The position numbers and the translations under genes are program-made. A model generated the notes under the pieces. The model made no database searches, was not told the DNA's origin, and saw nothing but the letters and a program-made list of their open reading frames with translations. Positions 34,924 to 43,811 of a stretch of 64,000 bases of DNA are shown here, in pieces (the stretch's first letter is position 1; every line of letters starts with the position of its first letter). Source of the stretch: Marinoscillum sp040222955 (GTDB taxonomy: Bacteria; Bacteroidota; Bacteroidia; Cytophagales; Cyclobacteriaceae); assembly GCF_040222955.1 (NCBI RefSeq), contig NZ_JAVKCA010000007.1:372001-436000 (forward strand). Reading direction: 5' to 3'.

Positions 34924-36645
34924 CTACATTAGCTGGGCTTCTCCCAATTGTAACAAATGCTGAAAAGTGGGTTTCAGACGATTTTCAACTACCATTCTGT
35001 ACTCATCATCTTCAGGGTTTTCCATGAGCTCACCCCAGGCCGTGGACCAGTAGCTATCCGTTTGCTGGCCGGACAATAAAATGCTTTTCAAATTGTCCAG
35101 CATCTCTGTCTCCAGTTCCATTCCCAGCAAGAGCCTGCTACTTTCCCTGAGCATCTGGTTAGGATCTTCCGGGTGATTGAGTCCACTGATGAATTTGATC
35201 AGATCTGCGGGAATCTGAATTCCCTCCTTGATCCAAAATCCCCAATAAACCAGTGAATCGCTTGCAATCGCGCGGTTGGCAATGGTGTCTGTAGTCAACC
35301 AATACTTATCGTAAGAGGGCATCTGGTAATAAGCCGGCCACCCCGATACGCTCGGTGGATCGCCTATTTCCATACCCAGATTAGCCATATTCCATAAGAA
35401 GCTGTTATGCTGTGTATAGCCCAGTAACAAATCTTCAGCATTTACACCCTCTACTTCCAGTGTTCTCCATAAGCCCAGGATGTACTCTGAAGGGCTTTTG
35501 ATGATGGCTCCCCGATTGGCTTCATCATGAAAATGAGCACTTTTGAATAGCGCCTCGAGTACGGGCTTTACTTCATAATCATTGGTTCTCAATATATCAG
35601 CAAGGGGCGCTATCACCTGACTTTCAGCCGCGTCATCTATCTCCGGATACACGAAAAACTGATACAGTCGTCTGCACAGGTAAAGAGCTGTTTCGTTGTT
35701 ATCAAAAATCATATCCAGCAATTCATCCAGCTCCTCCGCTCCCGCCTCTCCGGTTCTGCCCAGTATAACCCTGTTGCCATAAAATGCTGAAAACTGTTTA
35801 TTGCCGGTTTCATGAAATGGGCTATAGAAATAAGACGGCAAAATCCCAGACTCTTCAAACTCCTCCCAACGGACCACCCATCCGGTGAGCACACGGGCCG
35901 CGGACTGCACATCCTCTTCTGTAAAGTTGGCATTTGGACCCTTGCCAATACAAAATAGCTCCTGAAGTTCACGCCCATAGTTCTCATCCGGAGCTTCCTT
36001 GTTATTGAAAGTGCCGTTCAGGTAGAGAAGCATGGCCGGATCTAGGGTCAGTTCTTTGATCATCGTTTTGAAATTGCCAAAGAGGTTTCTTCTGAGCATC
36101 TCAAAATAGCGGTAGCTTAACTTGGCGTAGAAAACTCCCCAGGTTTGTATGGGCAGTAGGTTATGCCAAAAAAGAAGCATTTTCTCCTCCAGCGTAGTGT
36201 CCTGATTGAGCATATTCTTAATCAGCCACCCTTTGAGTGAATTGGTCCTGGGTCCTTCATATTCATCACCATGAGCGGCATTAACCCAGGTTTCGCCAAA
36301 GGCAATCTCAGGGTCCACTACCCCGTTTTCAGGATCATTGTAATTGTTCACAGGGAGCGTCACATCCCCTTTGGTCAGCAACAGGTCAACAGCCTGTGAT
36401 ACGTCCAAACCAGAAAGTGCTTGTAAATCACTTTGTCTGGTTCCAAAAAGTGTTCTCCTGAGTAAATGAAGCTTCTGCACATCACCCCATTCCCCGGTGT
36501 AAACCTCCAAACCTGTAGCCAGGGCACTGCGCCTGGGCGAAGCAGGATGATTGGTGTCCAACAATACAGGTGGCACTTTACGGTACTTCGCCAGTAGCTC
36601 CTGATAGTTTTTTGGTAGATAATTCCTATCTTTTGAATTATTCAT
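34924..36645 (-). CDS. DUF1800 family protein
   Basis: The protein has 573 residues. Motifs of DUF1800 are KLHLLRRTLFGTRQSDL near the N-terminus, EKMLLFWHNLLPIQ, DPAMLLYLNGTFNNKEAPDENYGRELQELF and AARVLTGW. The end has PPSVSGWPAYYQMPSYDKYWL. No clear signal peptide is visible at the N-terminus (MNNSKDRNYLPKNYQ), so its location is uncertain. Its function is unknown; the constant pairing with DUF1501 suggests that the two proteins act together. It is the first gene of the pair and has a good promoter candidate directly upstream. Confidence 0.9.
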   Translation of the reverse strand: MNNSKDRNYLPKNYQELLAKYRKVPPVLLDTNHPASPRRSALATGLEVYTGEWGDVQKLHLLRRTLFGTRQSDLQALSGLDVSQAVDLLLTKGDVTLPVNNYNDPENGVVDPEIAFGETWVNAAHGDEYEGPRTNSLKGWLIKNMLNQDTTLEEKMLLFWHNLLPIQTWGVFYAKLSYRYFEMLRRNLFGNFKTMIKELTLDPAMLLYLNGTFNNKEAPDENYGRELQELFCIGKGPNANFTEEDVQSAARVLTGWVVRWEEFEESGILPSYFYSPFHETGNKQFSAFYGNRVILGRTGEAGAEELDELLDMIFDNNETALYLCRRLYQFFVYPEIDDAAESQVIAPLADILRTNDYEVKPVLEALFKSAHFHDEANRGAIIKSPSEYILGLWRTLEVEGVNAEDLLLGYTQHNSFLWNMANLGMEIGDPPSVSGWPAYYQMPSYDKYWLTTDTIANRAIASDSLVYWGFWIKEGIQIPADLIKFISGLNHPEDPNQMLRESSRLLLGMELETEMLDNLKSILLSGQQTDSYWSTAWGELMENPEDDEYRMVVENRLKPTFQHLLQLGEAQLM

Positions 36646-36663
36646 AGAAATTTTTGTATTCTT

Positions 36664-36695
36664 TAAAACTAATCATTTCCTCCTTTATAGTCAAA
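36664..36695 (-). promoter_or_regulatory. Candidate promoter of the DUF1800-DUF1501 operon
   Basis: On the minus strand TTTG is followed after 20 bases by TAGTTTTA (TAnnTTTG with one mismatch). The box ends about 18 bases before the DUF1800 ATG. Confidence 0.45.
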
Positions 36696-36729
36696 ATCAC
36701 TAGATTAACTTTAAAATCCCTTTGATCAT

Positions 36730-37215
36730 ATGTTCATTCATAAGATAGTAATCCCTGGGCTCATTTTGGTACTGTATGCCTGCCAATTTCCCGAAAAAGA
36801 ACAAACCAACCTGCAAACACCAAAGGCTCTGGAGTATGATTCGCTGCTCGCCGCTGAGGTAGGTGCAGATGACTATGGTATGCGGTCTTACGTCATTGCC
36901 AATCTGGTAGCGGGCCCGAACAGAAGTCAGGATTCTCTGGAAGCCTCGCGCCTTCAAAGAGCCCATCTTGATAATATCACCCGAATGGCTGAGGAGGGTA
37001 CCCTGGTACTTGCAGGCCCTTTTCTCGATGATCAGGAGATACGCGGCATCTACGTTTTTGCGGTGGAAACCATAGAAGAAGCAGAAGCACTGACCAGCAC
37101 AGATCCGGCCATTCAGGCTGGTAGATTAAAAATGGAACTGAGGCCATGGTATGGCAGTGCGGCGCTCATGAAACTCAAAGACCTACACACTCAGGTAGCT
37201 CGGAAAAAGATCTGA
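36730..37215 (+). CDS. YCII-domain lipoprotein
   Basis: The protein has 161 residues. The N-terminus MFIHKIVIPGLILVLYAC is a lipoprotein signal with Cys18 after LYA. From about residue 50 the sequence follows the YCII-related fold: MRSYVIANLVAGPNRSQDSLEASRLQRAHLDNITRMAEEGTLVLAGPFL, then GIYVFAVETIEEAEALTSTDPAIQAGRLKMELRPWYGSAALM. The histidine in RAHLDNI and the aspartate in TSTDPAI match the His-Asp pair of this superfamily. The substrate is unknown. The gene stands alone, divergent from the DUF1800 gene. Confidence 0.82.
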   Translation: MFIHKIVIPGLILVLYACQFPEKEQTNLQTPKALEYDSLLAAEVGADDYGMRSYVIANLVAGPNRSQDSLEASRLQRAHLDNITRMAEEGTLVLAGPFLDDQEIRGIYVFAVETIEEAEALTSTDPAIQAGRLKMELRPWYGSAALMKLKDLHTQVARKKI

Positions 37216-37352
37216 GGATTAACAAAATGAAAATATTTCGACACATCTGGGGATGAAAATAGTATGCTTGCATAATAATTTTATCTAACTTTATGTGTTC
37301 CATAAAAATGAGAGATTGGAATTAAATTACACATTAAACAAAATCGAAGAAG

Positions 37353-38561
37353 ATGATGATGAAAAATTCAATTAACCCATTGAAAGTCCTGGCTTTGCTT
37401 GCCGTAGTAATTGGCCTGGCATTCACCACCAGCTGTGGTGAGGATGAACCTTCATGTACTGAAACTACCTGGTATGCGGATGCCGATGCGGATGGTTTGG
37501 GTGATGCCAATACCTCTGTAAGCGCCTGTGAGCAACCAACAGGATATGTAGACAATAGTGATGATGACGATGACACTCAGGGTGAACCTACCAAGACCAT
37601 CTGGGAACTTGTACAAAGCACTGAAGGTCTGGATTCACTCGAGAAGTACCTGGGTGTTTATCCTGATCTGGTAGCTACTCTGGGTGCAAGTGGTACTTTT
37701 ACCCTATTTGCTCCAAACAATGATGCGTTTGTCAACTTGCTGGCCACTCCTGGATTCCCAGCTCAAATAACTTCCATCAATCCAGATATTATCAAAAATG
37801 TACTGGCTTATCACATTTCGGTGACTTCTTACCTCAAAGCAGATTTGACTTCAGGCAAACAGGTAACCACACTGGCTACTGGGCAGGGTGTAGATGTGAA
37901 TAGCACAGATAAAGTTGTGGTGAATGCAGATGGAACCTTGCTTACAGGTTCTTCTAATGCTGCCATTGCCATCACCAGCGCAAACAAAAAAGCAACCAAT
38001 GGTGTGATGCACGTGGTAGGATCTGTATTGATACCCCAAACAGTTGGCGCACAGCTGACTCCTATCCTTGGTACCAATGCAGGTACATTGCTATTGGGTG
38101 CTGATTTCTCACTGCTTGCTCAGGCAATCTTCAAAGCTGATACATTTGCGGCTCAAAATTCTGCAACTACGATCTACTCCATGCTTTCAGGTAATGCCAC
38201 GCATACAGTATTTGCTCCAAGTAATGGAACCTTTGAAGCCGGAAGTATTACTGCTGCTTCATTTACTGCACAGCAATGGTATGGCATTATCACCACCCAT
38301 ATTGTTTTGTCTGAAGTGCTTTCTTCCAACATGACTCAGGGTGCACAGTTCTCTGCAGCTTCAGGAGCTACCTTGACCGTGTTATCAACTGAGGCGCCTA
38401 CTGATCCATCAAAAGGTATTTTGACCGGTATTGTCATTGATTCAAATGGTGATACCACCCCAGAGGCCCAGGTGGCTGTACCTGCAAGTGCAAGCTCATC
38501 ACTGGTTACCGCTAATGGGCGTGTACACGTGATTGCCGGTATATTGACACCTCCGCAATAG
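37353..38561 (+). CDS. Lipoprotein with two fasciclin (FAS1) domains
   Basis: The protein has 402 residues, or two fewer if the third of three consecutive ATG codons is used. The signal ends in a lipobox (FTTSC). Next comes an acidic metal-binding-type repeat (WYADADADGLGDANTSVSAC, then DNSDDDDD) of the thrombospondin-3-like kind. FAS1 domain 1 spans about 85-225 (GTFTLFAPNNDAF, NVLAYHI, VNSTDKVVVNADG, NGVMHVVGSVLIP). Domain 2 spans about 240-400 (THTVFAPSNGTF, GRVHVIAGILTP). FAS1 domains support adhesion to polysaccharide or other cells, so a surface adhesin is likely. A TAACTTTA box about 60 bases upstream could be its promoter. Confidence 0.9.
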   Translation: MMMKNSINPLKVLALLAVVIGLAFTTSCGEDEPSCTETTWYADADADGLGDANTSVSACEQPTGYVDNSDDDDDTQGEPTKTIWELVQSTEGLDSLEKYLGVYPDLVATLGASGTFTLFAPNNDAFVNLLATPGFPAQITSINPDIIKNVLAYHISVTSYLKADLTSGKQVTTLATGQGVDVNSTDKVVVNADGTLLTGSSNAAIAITSANKKATNGVMHVVGSVLIPQTVGAQLTPILGTNAGTLLLGADFSLLAQAIFKADTFAAQNSATTIYSMLSGNATHTVFAPSNGTFEAGSITAASFTAQQWYGIITTHIVLSEVLSSNMTQGAQFSAASGATLTVLSTEAPTDPSKGILTGIVIDSNGDTTPEAQVAVPASASSSLVTANGRVHVIAGILTPPQ

Positions 38562-38582
38562 ACCAAATCAATTGAATTTATA

Positions 38583-38618
38583 AAAAAAACCTCCCTGATG
38601 ACTCAGGGAGGTTTTTTT
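38583..38618. terminator. Bidirectional terminator between FAS1 and K+ channel genes
   Basis: CCTCCCTG and CAGGGAGG form a perfect 8-bp stem with A-run before and T-run after. It touches the stop codon of the channel gene, so it can end both convergent transcripts. Confidence 0.85.
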
Positions 38619-39459
38619 ATGTCTTGTCATATTGCTCCAGCCGTTCTCCACACTTAGTGCAGTAATTGGATTGACGTTCATTTCCTGTAGTACACCGCCC
38701 ACAAATCTTATCTTTGATAGACCCACGACGCTCTACCTTATTGATTTCAGAAGTCATAATCCCCGTGGGCACCGCCAAAATCGCATAGCCCGTAAGCATC
38801 AACATCGTGGCAAACGACTGCCCAAGTACCGTATGAGGTGCAATGTCACCGTATCCCACTGTAGTCACCGTCACCACTGCCCAGTAGATACTTCGAGGTA
38901 TACTGGTAAACCCATTTTGTCCACCTTCAATGAGGTACATCAGCGTGCCAGTGATCATCACCAAAGTAAATACCGCTCCCATAAATATCAGGATCTTGCG
39001 CTTGGCCCCTTCCATGGCCTCACCTAGCACCCTGGCTTCATTGATGTATCTGGTGAGCTTCATGATTCGGAAGACTCTCAGCAACCGTATCGCCCGGATC
39101 ACTACCAGGTAGCTACCGCCTGTCACAAACAAACTAATATAAGTCGGCAACAAGGCGATGAGGTCTATCGCGCCAAAAAAGCTAAAGACATACGTCTTTG
39201 GTTTTTTACTGATAAAAATCCTCAGCAGATATTCGATGCTGAAAATGATCGTAAAGGTCCATTCGAGTATGTAGAATATCTCTTCAAACCTGATTTTGAT
39301 ATCCCTTACACTCTCCAGCATGACCACAACAATACTGAGTACAATGGCCACAAGCAGTACTAAATCAAAAGCCTTGCCTGCCGGTGTGTCGGTACCAAAC
39401 ACGACGACATAGAGCTTGCTTCTCAGTCTGCTGAAATGTTTAAAATCCCCGTTTTCCAT
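38617..39459 (-). CDS. Voltage-gated-type K+ channel with C-terminal zinc ribbon
   Basis: The protein has 280 residues. Six membrane segments are visible (S1 about 30-50, S2 65-85, S3 95-112, S4 115-135, S5 152-175, S6 210-232). S4 has regularly spaced arginines (VIRAIRLLRVFRIMKL). The pore loop TTVGYGDI is the K+ selectivity filter. After S6 comes an EINKVERRG segment and then a CxxC...CxxC pair (CGRC, CTKC) that should bind zinc. The overall plan is like bacterial Kv-type channels in the inner membrane. It is flanked by terminators on both sides and is thus monocistronic. Confidence 0.92.
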   Translation of the reverse strand: MENGDFKHFSRLRSKLYVVVFGTDTPAGKAFDLVLLVAIVLSIVVVMLESVRDIKIRFEEIFYILEWTFTIIFSIEYLLRIFISKKPKTYVFSFFGAIDLIALLPTYISLFVTGGSYLVVIRAIRLLRVFRIMKLTRYINEARVLGEAMEGAKRKILIFMGAVFTLVMITGTLMYLIEGGQNGFTSIPRSIYWAVVTVTTVGYGDIAPHTVLGQSFATMLMLTGYAILAVPTGIMTSEINKVERRGSIKDKICGRCTTGNERQSNYCTKCGERLEQYDKT

Positions 39460-39482
39460 ATCCTAAATATCGCAAATCCACT

Positions 39483-39512
39483 AAAAAAGCCCTATCCAAA
39501 TGGAAAGGGCTT
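39483..39512 (-). terminator. Rho-independent terminator of the TonB-dependent receptor gene
   Basis: On the minus strand an AAGCCCT / AGGGCTT stem with two extra G:C pairs around an ATTT loop is followed by six T. It lies 25 bases after the receptor's stop codon. Confidence 0.75.
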
Positions 39513-39536
39513 CGGTTAGATTGGTGATAAAACCGT

Positions 39537-42494
39537 TTAGTTCATTAATTCATCAAAACTAATGGACACATAATAGATGGAACCAATATTGGGTCCTCCC
39601 AGACTTTGAATATAGTAATTATTCAGCACATTGGACCCTCCAATTTTCAAAATTGATCTCAGATTATCCAATTTTAAAGAAACCTGGGCATCCAGGGTGC
39701 CATACGATGGCACTGGCCCCCGGGCAAATGAAGACTCCCATCTGAAGGCTTCCTGCCATCTGTAGGTGACATTGAACCCAAATACATCGGTCACTTTTCT
39801 GTTGCCAAAATTGACATTGAACTTGTGTTCAGGCGTATTGAAATCATTCAGCACATTTTCATCATAGCCGCTGATGAACTTGCTCCAGGTATAGTTTCCC
39901 CCCAACTGATACCCCTTTACCAGGCTATAGGTCAGACCTACAGCCGCTCCATGGGTAGTCACTTTGCTGTCCAGATTGGTATAGATAGAAAACGCATTGT
40001 CTGCGTTACTTCTTAAAATGGTGAGATAATTGGGTTCGCCCTCGGTATCCTTGTCAGCTTTTACTACCAACTCCTGTGTGATAAAATCTGAATAACTATT
40101 GTAATAATAGACCATGTCCACCAACAGTTTATTCTGGATGAGGCTCTTATACCCCACCTCTATGGACTTTACCTGCTCGGGCTTTACGGGACTAAAATCT
40201 GTCCGTCTCACCAAAGCGGTGGCCGCCTCCGACATCTCCTGCCCGGCAAAAATATTGTTTCGAAATGCGTTCACAGAGGCCCCAGAGTAGTAATAGTTGT
40301 TTTCAGGATCAGGGAGGTACTGCTCATAAAACTGCGGTAATCCACCCAGCAATCTGCTGGAAAGCACATCCAGGTTGATGTATTGACCCTGGGTAGTAGG
40401 GAACCTGAAACCAGTCTGTACCGAAGCCCTAATATTGTGAGTTTTATTAAATGTAAATACCCCTGAGATTCTTGGATTTACCTGTCCTTTGAAGTTTTCG
40501 TTTTTGTCATAGCGCACAGACCCTGAGAGCTTGAAGTTGTCAGTAAGCCTCTTACCCGCCTGAGCATAAACGCCATATTCTTTAATAGCGATTTCATTCC
40601 CTACAGTATCCGGAAAAATAGTGCCCTTAGAGCCCAGATCATAGATTCGGAAACTGGCGCCCATCTGGAGCTCCATGAAATCAATCTCATTTTTAAAATC
40701 GTACTGCCCTTCTGCATGATACATGGCAGACTTATCTGCGAAACTTGGGCCATTCGGAATGGTTCCTTTGAGCGCCTCTTTCTTCACATCTTCAAAAGTA
40801 AGCGTATTGCCTTCCCCGTCTGTCACTGTGCCGGTTTTAGGGTCCATAATGTATCGATCATCCACTGTAGACCGGGCAAACTGGTGAGCCATCTGCTGCA
40901 CCTGAAGCCGCTCAGCGTCACTCAATGAGGCAATTTCACCCGGCTCATAACCCTGATCACTGATAGAACGAAGGTACTCTATACCATAATCCACCAGATA
41001 TCCCGTGAGGTCACCCTTCCCTTGATTCTCAAACGGGTTAAACCCATTGTGATAATCTCCGAAATTATAACCAACCATCAGGTCATTCACTCTCTTAGCT
41101 AAAAACTCGGTGATATAGGAGTCTCCCGAATTCTCAAAGGTGCCGTAGGCCCGAAAGAAAAAATTGTCTCCACGCAGCTGCAAACGATGTTGCTGGATCC
41201 CAAAATTGGAAAGTGAATAACGTTGAGCACCGGTATAGATACTGGTACCAAAACCTGCATTATACAAGTAACTAAGCTCCATATTATCAGTGATCCTGTA
41301 GTAGAGACCAGTATTCACTTTCATATTTTCCGCACCATAGTTGATTAAATCCACTTCCTTGTAAGGGGTAATCGTGGCCACATGGTTGGGCAGATCCCCG
41401 GCATTCATGTAGTTGGAAGCAAACCTTCCGTTCTCAAACTGAGTGGTTCGTGCAATGGTACCAAACGCCGCACTAAACGGGAATATGGCCAGGTTAATAC
41501 CTGCCTCATCTCCATGGAAGTGCAGCCTGTCAGCCCCCGGATTTTCACCACCAACAGATGCCAATGGATTGAACTCAGCATTCCGGTCAGAAGCGTCCGT
41601 CCCATGCCAGTCATCAGCTTTGGAGTAGCTACCGTTAATCTTAAAAGCGAATTTGTTATTAAAGGCTTTTGCATAGCGAATGGAAGCCTCTTTCATGAGC
41701 GCCGGCCCCTGGTCTGCGGAGCTACCCACATGGTTCACTCCTGTTTTCACAAAAGCACTGGCTCCCTGATAATCAAATGCATTCTTACTATTGATAAGCA
41801 GCACACCATTAAACGCACTTGGGCCGTACAGCGCTGACGAAGCCCCTGGAATCAATTCTACACTTTCTACATCCAGTTCAGAGGGTCCATTAAGGTTACC
41901 TATCGGAAAATTAAGAGCGGGCGCCTGTGTATCCATCCCGTCTATCAGTTGTACAAATCGGGTATTACCAGTATTCCCAAAACCTCTGGCATTGATAATC
42001 TGAAAATTGATACTACTGGAAGCCACATCCACTCCCTTCAGGTTGGCAATTGCTTTGTAATAAGTATCTGACGAGGTATTTTGAACAGCAAGTATGTCCA
42101 TTTTCTCAATACTCACGGGAGATTGGAGTATGCTCTCCTCCACACGTGAGGCGGAAACCACTACCTCCTGCCCCAGCATGAAAGATTCCGTGAGCTTCAC
42201 CTGAAGGTTTGAAATAACCGCCTGATCAATCTCTATTTCCTGACGCTCAAATCCCACGAAGGAGATCACCAAAGTCACCGGAGGAGGTGAGGTGATTTTC
42301 AAATTGAAGTTTCCCTGAACATCGGTAATGGTACCCAGTACCGTCCCTTTTACCAGCACGTTTACTCCGATAAGTGCTTCTCCTGTTCGGTCGTCTGTCA
42401 CCTGACCAGCGATGTTAACCTGACCGTATGCATGCATACCAATTAAACAAAGAAGAAGGAAACTCAGATAAAATTTGATCCTAGAAAGCGTCAT
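39537..42494 (-). CDS. TonB-dependent outer-membrane receptor
   Basis: The protein has 985 residues. A signal peptide (about 1-25) is followed by a CarboxypepD_reg-like domain (residues about 27-108: VNIAGQVTDDRTGEALIGVNV, LVISFVGFERQEIEI). The plug domain lies at about 110-235 (VVVSASRVEESILQSPVSIE, NARGFGNTGNTRFVQLIDGMD, VESVELIPGASSALYGPSAFNGVL). The remainder is a 22-strand barrel that ends in IYYVSISFDELMN, a non-standard last strand without a terminal aromatic residue. It imports a large ligand with TonB energy. No SusD-like partner is next to it, so it is not a standard SusCD glycan system. A TTG, 17 bases, TAGCTTTT promoter-like pair lies upstream (42525-42552). Confidence 0.93.
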   Translation of the reverse strand: MTLSRIKFYLSFLLLCLIGMHAYGQVNIAGQVTDDRTGEALIGVNVLVKGTVLGTITDVQGNFNLKITSPPPVTLVISFVGFERQEIEIDQAVISNLQVKLTESFMLGQEVVVSASRVEESILQSPVSIEKMDILAVQNTSSDTYYKAIANLKGVDVASSSINFQIINARGFGNTGNTRFVQLIDGMDTQAPALNFPIGNLNGPSELDVESVELIPGASSALYGPSAFNGVLLINSKNAFDYQGASAFVKTGVNHVGSSADQGPALMKEASIRYAKAFNNKFAFKINGSYSKADDWHGTDASDRNAEFNPLASVGGENPGADRLHFHGDEAGINLAIFPFSAAFGTIARTTQFENGRFASNYMNAGDLPNHVATITPYKEVDLINYGAENMKVNTGLYYRITDNMELSYLYNAGFGTSIYTGAQRYSLSNFGIQQHRLQLRGDNFFFRAYGTFENSGDSYITEFLAKRVNDLMVGYNFGDYHNGFNPFENQGKGDLTGYLVDYGIEYLRSISDQGYEPGEIASLSDAERLQVQQMAHQFARSTVDDRYIMDPKTGTVTDGEGNTLTFEDVKKEALKGTIPNGPSFADKSAMYHAEGQYDFKNEIDFMELQMGASFRIYDLGSKGTIFPDTVGNEIAIKEYGVYAQAGKRLTDNFKLSGSVRYDKNENFKGQVNPRISGVFTFNKTHNIRASVQTGFRFPTTQGQYINLDVLSSRLLGGLPQFYEQYLPDPENNYYYSGASVNAFRNNIFAGQEMSEAATALVRRTDFSPVKPEQVKSIEVGYKSLIQNKLLVDMVYYYNSYSDFITQELVVKADKDTEGEPNYLTILRSNADNAFSIYTNLDSKVTTHGAAVGLTYSLVKGYQLGGNYTWSKFISGYDENVLNDFNTPEHKFNVNFGNRKVTDVFGFNVTYRWQEAFRWESSFARGPVPSYGTLDAQVSLKLDNLRSILKIGGSNVLNNYYIQSLGGPNIGSIYYVSISFDELMN

Positions 42495-42605
42495 TAGGGT
42501 AGAGGTTAATGTAAGTATGATAGTAAAAGCTAATATTAGATAAAAATATCAAGATTTTCTCCCTAAAACCATAGGTATTCTGATCAAACAAACAATTTCG
42601 GGCAT

Positions 42606-42634
42606 AAAAAAGCCTGTTGGTGTCAACAGGCTTT
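42606..42634 (-). terminator. Rho-independent terminator after gldC
   Basis: AAAGCCTGTTG and CAACAGGCTTT form a perfect 11-bp stem with a 4-base loop; the minus strand continues with T. It lies 27 bases after the gldC stop and closes the ftsX-to-gldC transcript. Confidence 0.85.
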
Positions 42635-42660
42635 ACCTTCATATCTCTTTCGTATTCTTT

Positions 42661-42993
42661 CTAACCCACCTCATCCTTCAGATGAGTTACAAACCGGTCA
42701 CAAAGTGCATTGAGCTCGGATGACATGTATTCATCTCCGGTGCTGTTCAGCACAGACTGAGCTAACCCACCCAGGCAATCGATGTAGAACCGCTTCATGT
42801 CTTCCACAGGCATGTCCTTAGTCCAGAGATCTATCCGCAGTGTGTTTTTGGTCTTTTCATCCCAGAGTGACAAGCTCATGGATTTCGTCTCAGAAGCTCC
42901 CGGCTGATCCTTTTCGTCTGCATCCCAGGTTATTTTTTCCGGGATGTTCTGGTCATCCAGCTCCACCGTAATATTGATGTCTGATTTTTTCAT
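42661..42993 (-). CDS. gldC: Gliding motility protein GldC
   Basis: The protein has 110 residues. It opens with MKKSDINITVELDDQNIPEKITWDADE, continues with KSMSLSLWDEKTKNTLRIDLWTKDMPVEDMKRFY, and ends with ALCDRFVTHLKDEVG. This is the pattern of GldC, a small cytoplasmic protein of the Bacteroidetes gliding gene set. In Flavobacterium johnsoniae gldC improves gliding but is not essential. Its start overlaps the M48 protease gene by 4 bp (ATGA) and it is the last gene of a long operon. The usual partner gldB is not in the window. Confidence 0.9.
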   Translation of the reverse strand: MKKSDINITVELDDQNIPEKITWDADEKDQPGASETKSMSLSLWDEKTKNTLRIDLWTKDMPVEDMKRFYIDCLGGLAQSVLNSTGDEYMSSELNALCDRFVTHLKDEVG

Positions 42994-43805
42994 TCAGGTA
43001 AACTATTTTTAAAATCTTGGTATGTAAATCCGCTCTCGGTAATGTTGCCGGTATCGCACGCCAGCTTATCCGCTTTGGCATTGATATCGGCTACTCTGTT
43101 GTCAGGAGAAGGGTGGGTACTCAAAAAAGCAGGCGTGCTGCCCCCCTGCCCTTCATCCAATAACTTTTGAAAGAAACTGGCGGCACCATTACAGGCGTAA
43201 TCTGTATTGGACAGGTACTGCACCGAAAAATCGTCTGCTTCCGTCTCAGCGCTTCTGCTAAATGCTAAAATAGCTCCGGTACCTGCAATCTGACCAGCCA
43301 CCTGAGCCAGCTGCGAGGCATCCTCACCCAGGGCGATGCTCAAAAGAATCTGCACCCCATAGGTCTTTTGTAGCTGCTTGGAGCTGTGCCGCTGATCCGA
43401 ATGAGCGATCTCATGGCCCATCACTCCGGCCAGGTCATCGGCTGTTTCCAGGTATTTAATCAACCCGGTATACACATAGATGTAACCACCCGGAGTGGCA
43501 AAAGCATTGAGCACATCATCCTCAATGATGTGTAGTTTCCAAACAAACTCGTCTTTGTAGCTGACTTTACCCGAATTGAGGATGGCATTTTTCATGCTCT
43601 CCAGATAGGCATAAGCCTCCGGATATTCTGAGGCTGACAATATATTGAAACTGGTATCTGAGGCAATCTGAGCCGCCACCTGTGCACCCAGCTCTTTGTC
43701 TTGCTCTATCGAAAAAAAACTGACGTCTCCATTCTTATCGCAGGCCATCGAAAACAGCAAAAGAAATAAGACCAAGGCTCGGGATAAAATTTTCATCGTT
43801 CTCAT
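42990..43805 (-). CDS. M48-family metalloprotease lipoprotein (copy B)
   Basis: The protein has 271 residues. The signal ends in a lipobox (FSMAC). The zinc motif is HEIAH (in GVMGHEIAHSDQRH), with the third ligand in SAETEADDFS; LNAFATPGGYIYVYTGL is the strand before the active site. These are features of periplasmic BepA/LoiP-type M48 proteases, which trim or degrade misassembled outer-membrane proteins. It lies 6 bp after a close paralogue (copy A) and overlaps gldC by 4 bp. Both paralogues keep the catalytic residues. Confidence 0.92.
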   Translation of the reverse strand: MRTMKILSRALVLFLLLFSMACDKNGDVSFFSIEQDKELGAQVAAQIASDTSFNILSASEYPEAYAYLESMKNAILNSGKVSYKDEFVWKLHIIEDDVLNAFATPGGYIYVYTGLIKYLETADDLAGVMGHEIAHSDQRHSSKQLQKTYGVQILLSIALGEDASQLAQVAGQIAGTGAILAFSRSAETEADDFSVQYLSNTDYACNGAASFFQKLLDEGQGGSTPAFLSTHPSPDNRVADINAKADKLACDTGNITESGFTYQDFKNSLPE

Positions 43806-43811
43806 AGTTAC

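Noticed and set aside
39537..42494. Treating the TonB-dependent receptor as SusC of a polysaccharide-utilisation locus
   Set aside because: No SusD-like gene or carbohydrate enzyme is adjacent; neighbours are a K+ channel and gldC, each behind a terminator.
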